Positions 6,002-9,162 of a stretch of 9,162 bases of DNA are shown in pieces; within the stretch, counting starts at the first letter, position 1, and the number at the start of each line of letters is the position of its first letter. Under the pieces are notes generated by a model, which saw nothing but the letters and a program-made list of their open reading frames with translations, was not told the DNA's origin and did not search any database. A program made the position numbers and the translations under genes. Source of the stretch: AC-37 sp034663685 (GTDB lineage: Bacteria; Actinomycetota; Thermoleophilia; Solirubrobacterales; Thermoleophilaceae); contig JAXDJC010000259.1 of the NCBI GenBank assembly GCA_034663685.1, positions 1 through 9,162 on the forward strand, written 5' to 3'.

Positions 6002-7363
6002 CTAGCCCCCCTCGCGGACGGATTCCTCCGGCTGGGGGATGGGGGCGCCACCCTGCTTGCCGCGGCGGTCGGGCTCGTGGTCACGAATCCGGACGGCCTC
6101 CACGCGGTTCTGCCGCACCGACTCCACCCGCAGCGAGTAGCCGTTCGCGCGCACCATGTCCCCGCGCTTGGGCAGCCGGCCGAGCTTGCTGAACACCAGG
6201 CCGCCGATCGAGTTGTAGGCATCGGACTCCGCGGGCAGGCCGATGCCGTAGTCCTCGAGGTCGGTGATCGGCACGTGGCCGCGCACGTACCAGTCGCCGT
6301 TGGCAAGCCGCCGCACGGCGCCGCCCAGCGGGTCGGTCTCGTCGGAGATCTCCCCCACGATCTCCTCGATGATGTCCTCGACCGTGACGAGCCCCACGGT
6401 GCGCCCGTACTCGTCGACCACGACGGCGACCGAAGAGCGCTCGCGCTGGAGGTCCGCCAGCAGATCGTCGAGCGGCTTGGTCTCCGGCACGATCAGCGCT
6501 TCCTTCACCGCCGACTCGATCGACGCCTCCGGCCCCTGCGTCATCAGCAGGCGGGCCAGCGAGTTGTTGTGCACGATTCCCTTGACGCGATCGGTGTTCT
6601 CGTCCTCGGTCACCACGAGCCGGGTGTGGCCCGAGTCGACGCAGCGGCGCAGCGCCGTCTGCACGTTCTCGGAGAGATCCACGGTTACGACCGCCGGGAT
6701 CGGCGTCATCACCTGGCGCGCCTCCTGCTCGTGCAGGTGGAAGACACCGGAGAGCATCCCCGCCTCGCCGGGGTCGAGCGTGCCGCCCGTGACCCCGCGC
6801 GCGATCAGCATCTTCAGGTCCTCCGAGCGCGTCTCCTCCTCGAACTCGGCCTGCGCGTTCACCCCGAGCAGGCGCAGGATCCCGTTGGAGAGCTTGGTGA
6901 GCGCCCACTCGAACGGCCGGAACGCAGACGCGAACCATTGGAGCGGCCGCGCTATCCGGCGGGCCACGCTCTCCGGCCGCGAGATCGCGAAGATCTTGGG
7001 CACCTGCTCGCCGGTGGTGATGTGCAGCGCGGTGGCGATCGTGAAGGCGACGGCGAACGCGATCACCACGGCCACGCCGTGGCCCACGACATCACCGAGG
7101 GGCTTCTCGAACAGCCGCCCGAGCGCCGGCTCCCCGAGGAAGCCGATGCCGATCGAGGCCATCGTGATACCCAGCTGGCAGGCGGACAGATAGCGCTCGA
7201 TCGCGTCGAGCTGGCTGAGCGAGAGAGCCGCGCCGCGGGCCCGCTCCTGGGCGAGCGCCTCCATCTTCTCCCGCCGCACGCGGACCAGCGCGAACTCGGC
7301 GGCCACGAAGAAGCCGTTGATCGCCACGAGGACGAGCAGGGCGACCAGCGCGAGCGCTGTCAC
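6002..7363 (-). CDS. CorC/HlyC-family membrane protein (DUF21-CBS-CorC_C), likely divalent cation transporter
   Basis: A 453-residue member of the CNNM/CorC family, whose studied members export Mg2+ (MpfA, CorC) and which are often misnamed hemolysins. The DUF21 membrane part has hydrophobic segments at about 3-24 (ALVALLVLVAINGFFVAAEF), 56-78 and 93-116, ending in the conserved GEQVPK motif (118-123). Then come the linking helices, a CBS pair (about 218-272, beginning VMTPIPAVVTVD, and 284-340, with VVVDEYGRTVGLVTVEDIIE), which binds adenine nucleotides, and a CorC_HlyC C-terminal domain (about 349-427, with YNSIGGLVFSKLGRLPKRGD). The tail is Arg/Gly/Pro-rich. Length and order are normal. 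GTG 7363 is chosen because it gives the usual N-terminus and has GAGG five bases upstream; it overlaps the stop of a short upstream frame as GTGA. The family call is strong; the ion carried is inferred from relatives. Confidence 0.93.
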   Translation of the reverse strand: MTALALVALLVLVAINGFFVAAEFALVRVRREKMEALAQERARGAALSLSQLDAIERYLSACQLGITMASIGIGFLGEPALGRLFEKPLGDVVGHGVAVVIAFAVAFTIATALHITTGEQVPKIFAISRPESVARRIARPLQWFASAFRPFEWALTKLSNGILRLLGVNAQAEFEEETRSEDLKMLIARGVTGGTLDPGEAGMLSGVFHLHEQEARQVMTPIPAVVTVDLSENVQTALRRCVDSGHTRLVVTEDENTDRVKGIVHNNSLARLLMTQGPEASIESAVKEALIVPETKPLDDLLADLQRERSSVAVVVDEYGRTVGLVTVEDIIEEIVGEISDETDPLGGAVRRLANGDWYVRGHVPITDLEDYGIGLPAESDAYNSIGGLVFSKLGRLPKRGDMVRANGYSLRVESVRQNRVEAVRIRDHEPDRRGKQGGAPIPQPEESVREGG

Positions 7364-7431
7364 GAGCCCCTCAGGGCGATCCCCGGCGAGGCCGGGTCGT
7401 TGCTACTTCGAGGAGGATCGTCGTCGCTCAT
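7360..7431 (-). CDS. Possible 23-codon leader ORF coupled to the CorC-type gene
   Basis: An ATG-started frame of 23 codons ends at a TGA that overlaps the CorC-type GTG start in a GTGA junction, the classic arrangement for translational coupling. The peptide starts MSDDDPPRSS and contains further Asp-Pro and Ser-Pro pairs. Codons at this part (GAT CCT CCT CGA AGT) are rare in a genome that otherwise prefers G/C in the third position. No strong ribosome binding site precedes the ATG; a TACCTT box (7451-7446) would put the start of transcription about eight bases ahead of it, so initiation would be near-leaderless. It may instead be non-coding leader sequence: nothing but position and composition supports it. 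Confidence 0.3.
   Translation of the reverse strand: MSDDDPPRSSNDPASPGIALRGS
7366..7396 (-). promoter_or_regulatory. Tandem hairpins before the CorC-type start, enclosing its ribosome binding site
   Basis: In the transcript of the CorC-type gene, CCCGGC-CTC-GCCGGG (7396-7382) forms a perfect six-pair stem, and ten bases later GCCC-TGAG-GGGC (7377-7366) forms a four-pair stem that carries the GAGG ribosome binding site in its loop and 3' arm. A CCTCCTC stretch farther upstream (7417-7411) is complementary to that GAGG. Together these could limit initiation unless ribosomes pass through. Stems are seen; a regulatory role is inferred. Confidence 0.35.
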
Positions 7432-7534
7432 CGGCAAGCGCTCGCAAGGTAGCAGGGATACTGGGCCCCGATGGCCGCGCCGATCGACCGCCGCACGTTG
7501 CCGGCGCGCACCGGGATCGGGGGCCTGCCGCGGG

Positions 7535-7553
7535 CGAGCCATCCACGGGCTCG
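7535..7553 (-). terminator. Weak hairpin after the AraC-type gene
   Basis: CGAGCC (7535-7540) pairs with GGCTCG (7548-7553) over a seven-base loop, about 20 bases beyond the AraC-type stop codon on the minus strand. No U-run follows. It is the only structured element I see in 7432-7573; the rest of that interval holds no convincing gene or other signal apart from the weak -10-like TACCTT at 7451-7446. Confidence 0.25.
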
Positions 7554-7573
7554 GCCACGCGGGTCGAGGTGCT

Positions 7574-7954
7574 CTAGGGGCCCGGGGGCCGGTCGCCGTT
7601 CATCTGCGTGCCCTCGCGCACCGCGCGCACGTAGGCCGAGGGAGTCATGCCGGTGTGCCGCTTGAACGCCTTGGTGAACTCGGCCTTCGAGCGGTACCCG
7701 ACCCTCTCCGCCACCACGTAGATCGGCGATCCGCCCTGGGCGAGCAGCACCTTGGCGCGCCGCATCCGGGCCACGCCGACCGCCTCGCGGAAGGTGATGC
7801 CCTCGGCCTCGAACGCCCGCTGAAGCGAGCGCCGCGAGGTGGCGATGTCACGCGCCACGTCATCGAGCGCGAGCGCGCGCGACGGGTCGGCCTCGATCAC
7901 GTGCAGCGCGTCGTACACCAGACCGCGCATTCGGTTCTTGGTTCTGTCTCGCAT
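7574..7954 (-). CDS. Single-domain AraC/XylS-type transcription regulator
   Basis: A 126-residue protein that is almost entirely an AraC-type DNA-binding domain. The first helix-turn-helix is at about 28-50 (LALDDVARDIATSRRSLQRA), the second at about 78-110, where VAERVGYRSKAEFTKAFKRH and the family signature TGMTPSAYVR are clear. Typical AraC proteins are 250-300 residues with a separate effector or dimerisation domain; here that is absent, as in SoxS, MarA and stand-alone actinobacterial members, so activity may be set by the amount of protein. ATG 7954 is taken as start; an inner ATG at 7930 would trim eight residues. Neither has a ribosome binding site, so a leaderless message is possible. 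A frame extends farther upstream but has unrelated composition and runs into the dehydratase gene. Target genes are not known; neighbours are a pterin dehydratase upstream and the CorC-type gene downstream on the same strand. Confidence 0.88.
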   Translation of the reverse strand: MRDRTKNRMRGLVYDALHVIEADPSRALALDDVARDIATSRRSLQRAFEAEGITFREAVGVARMRRAKVLLAQGGSPIYVVAERVGYRSKAEFTKAFKRHTGMTPSAYVRAVREGTQMNGDRPPGP

Positions 7955-8003
7955 GGTTACAGCGGGTACGCGCGAACGAGCCCGTTGGGTCACTAACGCC
8001 GAA

Positions 8004-8017
8004 AACCCGGGCGGGTT
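8004..8017. promoter_or_regulatory. Inverted repeat AACCCG-GG-CGGGTT upstream of the AraC-type gene
   Basis: A perfect 6-2-6 inverted repeat about 50 bases before the AraC-type start, nested near a wider CTAAC...GTTAG pair (7993-7997 and 8015-8019). Its place just upstream of a regulator gene would suit an autoregulatory operator, but AraC-type sites are usually direct repeats, so the protein that would bind is unclear. It might also be part of the end of the dehydratase transcript. Confidence 0.35.
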
Positions 8018-8021
8018 AGCA

Positions 8022-8045
8022 AGTTGCCCCCAAGTGGGGGGAACT
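8022..8045 (-). terminator. Hairpin at the end of the dehydratase gene
   Basis: AGTT (8022-8025) pairs with AACT (8042-8045), then after one G-G mismatch CCCCC (8027-8031) pairs with GGGGG (8036-8040) around an AAGT loop. Its outer arm reaches into the dehydratase stop codon, so on the minus strand it forms immediately after translation ends. There is no U-run. Likely a terminator or attenuator between the dehydratase and AraC-type genes. Confidence 0.5.
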
Positions 8046-8325
8046 ACTCGAGCTCGTCGATCTCGGATGCGAGCGCGAAATCGTTCTCGGTGACCCCGAG
8101 CTCCGAGTGCGTGGTGAGGGTCACCTTCACGGTGTTCCACGAGATCGACAGGTCCGGGTGGTGGTTCATCCCGTCCGCGACCGGGGTGATCCGGTTCACG
8201 AAGTCGATCGACCCGCGGAAGTCGTCGAACTTGAAGTCCTTCGTGATCGTGTCGCCGTCTCGTTTCCAGCCCTCGCCGAGGCGGCTGACCCGTTCGTCTA
8301 TCTCGTGGTCGCTCAGAACTGCCAT
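8044..8325 (-). CDS. phhB: Pterin-4a-carbinolamine dehydratase
   Basis: A 93-residue cytosolic enzyme that dehydrates 4a-hydroxytetrahydropterin to the quinonoid dihydropterin, recycling the cofactor of aromatic amino acid hydroxylases. The family signature is complete: GMNHHPDLSISWNTVKVTL at 52-70 with the paired histidines 55-56 and TTHSELGVTENDF at 71-83 with His73 and Asp82; length matches the usual 90-105 residues. ATG 8325 is chosen over upstream in-frame starts because it has GGGAGAG five to six bases before it and gives the normal N-terminus (MAVLSDHEI). No phenylalanine hydroxylase gene is in this window, as is common for this enzyme, so the hydroxylase partner or another pterin use lies elsewhere. 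Its start sits against the start of the divergent BtuF-like gene. Confidence 0.94.
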   Translation of the reverse strand: MAVLSDHEIDERVSRLGEGWKRDGDTITKDFKFDDFRGSIDFVNRITPVADGMNHHPDLSISWNTVKVTLTTHSELGVTENDFALASEIDELE

Positions 8326-8335
8326 GGTCTCTCCC

Positions 8336-9162
8336 GTGAGGATCGCAAGCCTTGTCCCTTCAGCCACCGAGATGCTGTTCGCGCTCGGCCTCGGCGACTC
8401 CGTCGTGGGGGTCACCCACGAGTGCGATTATCCGGCAGAGGCGGCGGAACTGCCACACCTGACGCGCAGCGTGGTCCCCGAGGGGCTCCACCCGGCCGAC
8501 ATCGACCGCGAGGTGCGGGCGCGGACCGAGCGCGGCGAGGCCATCTACGAGCTCGACCGCTTCGAGCTCGAGGAGCTCGAGCCGGACCTGATCGTGACCC
8601 AGGCCGTGTGCGAGGTGTGCGCCGTGTCCTACGACGACGTGGTGGCGATCGCGGAGGAGATGGACCGGCCGCCGCAGGTGCTCTCGCTCGACCCGACGAC
8701 GGTCGGCGAGGTGCTGGCGGACGTGCGCCGGCTGGCCGAGGCGACGGGCGCGGCCGAGGCCGGCGAGCTGCTGCTGGACCGGCTCGCGGACCGCGTCGAC
8801 GCCGTGACCGAGGCGGTCGACGGCGCGGAGCCGGTGAGCGTGGCGGCGCTCGAATGGCTCGACCCGGTCTTCATCGGCGGGCACTGGGTGCCGCAGCTGA
8901 TCGAGATGGCCGGCGGCGTGGACGCGCTCGGGCTGCCCGGTGAGAAGTCCCGCACCGCGGGGTGGGACGAGGTGGCGGCGGCCCAGCCCGAGGTCGTGGT
9001 GGCGATGCCCTGCGGCTACGACGCCGGGCGGGCGGCCGAGGAGGCCGAGGCGTACGCCGAGCGGCTCGCCTCCCTGGGTGCCCGCAACGTGGTGGCGGTC
9101 AACGCGTCGGCGTACTTCTCTCGCCCGGGGCCGCGGCTCGTGGACGGCCTGGAGCTGCTGGC
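8336..9162 (+). CDS. BtuF-like 'cobalamin-binding' ABC-type binding protein, 3' end cut
   Basis: 275 codons of a periplasmic-binding-fold protein of the BtuF/FecB type, running off the window end and nearly complete for a family of about 280-300 residues. It has the group's hallmarks: RIASLVPSATEMLFALGLGD at 2-21, VGVTHECDYP at 24-33, TQAVCEVCAVSYDDV at 88-102, LEWLDPVFIGGHWVPQLIEM at 172-191 and NASAYFSRPGPRLVDG at 256-271. Annotated relatives are called cobalamin-binding proteins and in principle deliver a corrinoid to a BtuCD transporter, but this one has no signal peptide or lipobox: the fold starts at once, so a cytosolic role must be considered. GTG 8336 matches the family's start; an in-frame ATG at 8324 would add MVSP and overlap the dehydratase start codon. 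Neither has a ribosome binding site. The ligand is inferred from family naming only. Confidence 0.88.
   Translation, partial: MRIASLVPSATEMLFALGLGDSVVGVTHECDYPAEAAELPHLTRSVVPEGLHPADIDREVRARTERGEAIYELDRFELEELEPDLIVTQAVCEVCAVSYDDVVAIAEEMDRPPQVLSLDPTTVGEVLADVRRLAEATGAAEAGELLLDRLADRVDAVTEAVDGAEPVSVAALEWLDPVFIGGHWVPQLIEMAGGVDALGLPGEKSRTAGWDEVAAAQPEVVVAMPCGYDAGRAAEEAEAYAERLASLGARNVVAVNASAYFSRPGPRLVDGLELL

Noticed and set aside
7471..7577. Possible gene remnant on the plus strand after ATG 7471
   Set aside because: No ribosome binding site and no convincing similarity; the beginning looks faintly like an oxidoreductase N-terminus but the frame soon turns into antisense of the AraC-type gene.
6077..7996. 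639-codon plus-strand frame opposite the CorC-type and AraC-type genes
   Set aside because: Arg/His/Leu-rich shadow running across two real genes and an intergenic region.
7955..8140. N-terminal extension of the AraC-type protein back to 8140
   Set aside because: The added residues are Arg/Ala-rich, overlap the dehydratase coding region and resemble no AraC sensor domain.
8326..8415. Longer dehydratase start up to 8415
   Set aside because: The extra 30 residues are Ser/Thr/Pro-rich antisense of the BtuF-like gene; the inner ATG has the ribosome binding site and the family's normal N-terminus.

Overview
The window is a GC-rich chromosomal segment (a high-GC actinobacterial style with GTG/TTG/ATG starts, strong third-position GC, and several genes without obvious Shine-Dalgarno sites). 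The secreted NHL/Ig-like protein with a basic, Lys/Arg-rich C-terminal domain of the 'LKLKKRVLTVKIGEAAKVNVAVER' kind (quoted only in part here) is a style I associate with Thermoleophilia/Solirubrobacterales; that assignment is an inference, not a demonstrated taxonomy. No phage, IS element, CRISPR, tRNA or rRNA is visible.

Layout. (a) 1-280, minus: N-terminal end of a PknB-type Ser/Thr protein kinase, cut by the window edge. (b) 387-2645, plus: a large secreted protein made of a six-bladed NHL propeller, an Asn-Pro-Gly-Gly linker, two carboxypeptidase-regulatory-like folds and a C-terminal Ig-like domain, preceded by a consensus-like promoter that makes its transcript almost leaderless. (c) 2646-2783: convergent intergenic region with a palindrome and two hairpins. 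(d) 2784-3983, minus: a thiolase; 4058-4831, plus: a compact 3-hydroxyacyl-CoA dehydrogenase; 4850-5698, plus: a SAM methyltransferase. The thiolase and the dehydrogenase diverge from a 74-base region holding overlapping -10-like boxes and a perfect TTGACT-N4-AGTCAA inverted repeat, so the two beta-oxidation-type steps probably answer to the same regulator. (e) 5700-5960, minus: a small protein of unknown function, tail-to-tail with the methyltransferase and downstream of 6002-7363, minus: a CorC/HlyC (DUF21-CBS-CorC_C) membrane protein. A 23-codon acidic, proline-containing open frame overlaps the CorC start in a GTGA junction. (f) 7574-7954, minus: a one-domain AraC-type DNA-binding protein; 8044-8325, minus: pterin-4a-carbinolamine dehydratase; 8336-9162, plus: a BtuF-like 'cobalamin-binding' protein running off the window end.

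Most of the window is ordinary metabolic and housekeeping accessory content. The observations I consider most worth following are the possible Mg2+-sensing uORF in front of the CorC-type gene, the dehydrogenase whose cofactor site looks NADP-type and whose clamp helices seem to be missing, the shared operator between thiolase and dehydrogenase, and the almost start-on-start arrangement of the dehydratase and the BtuF-like gene.
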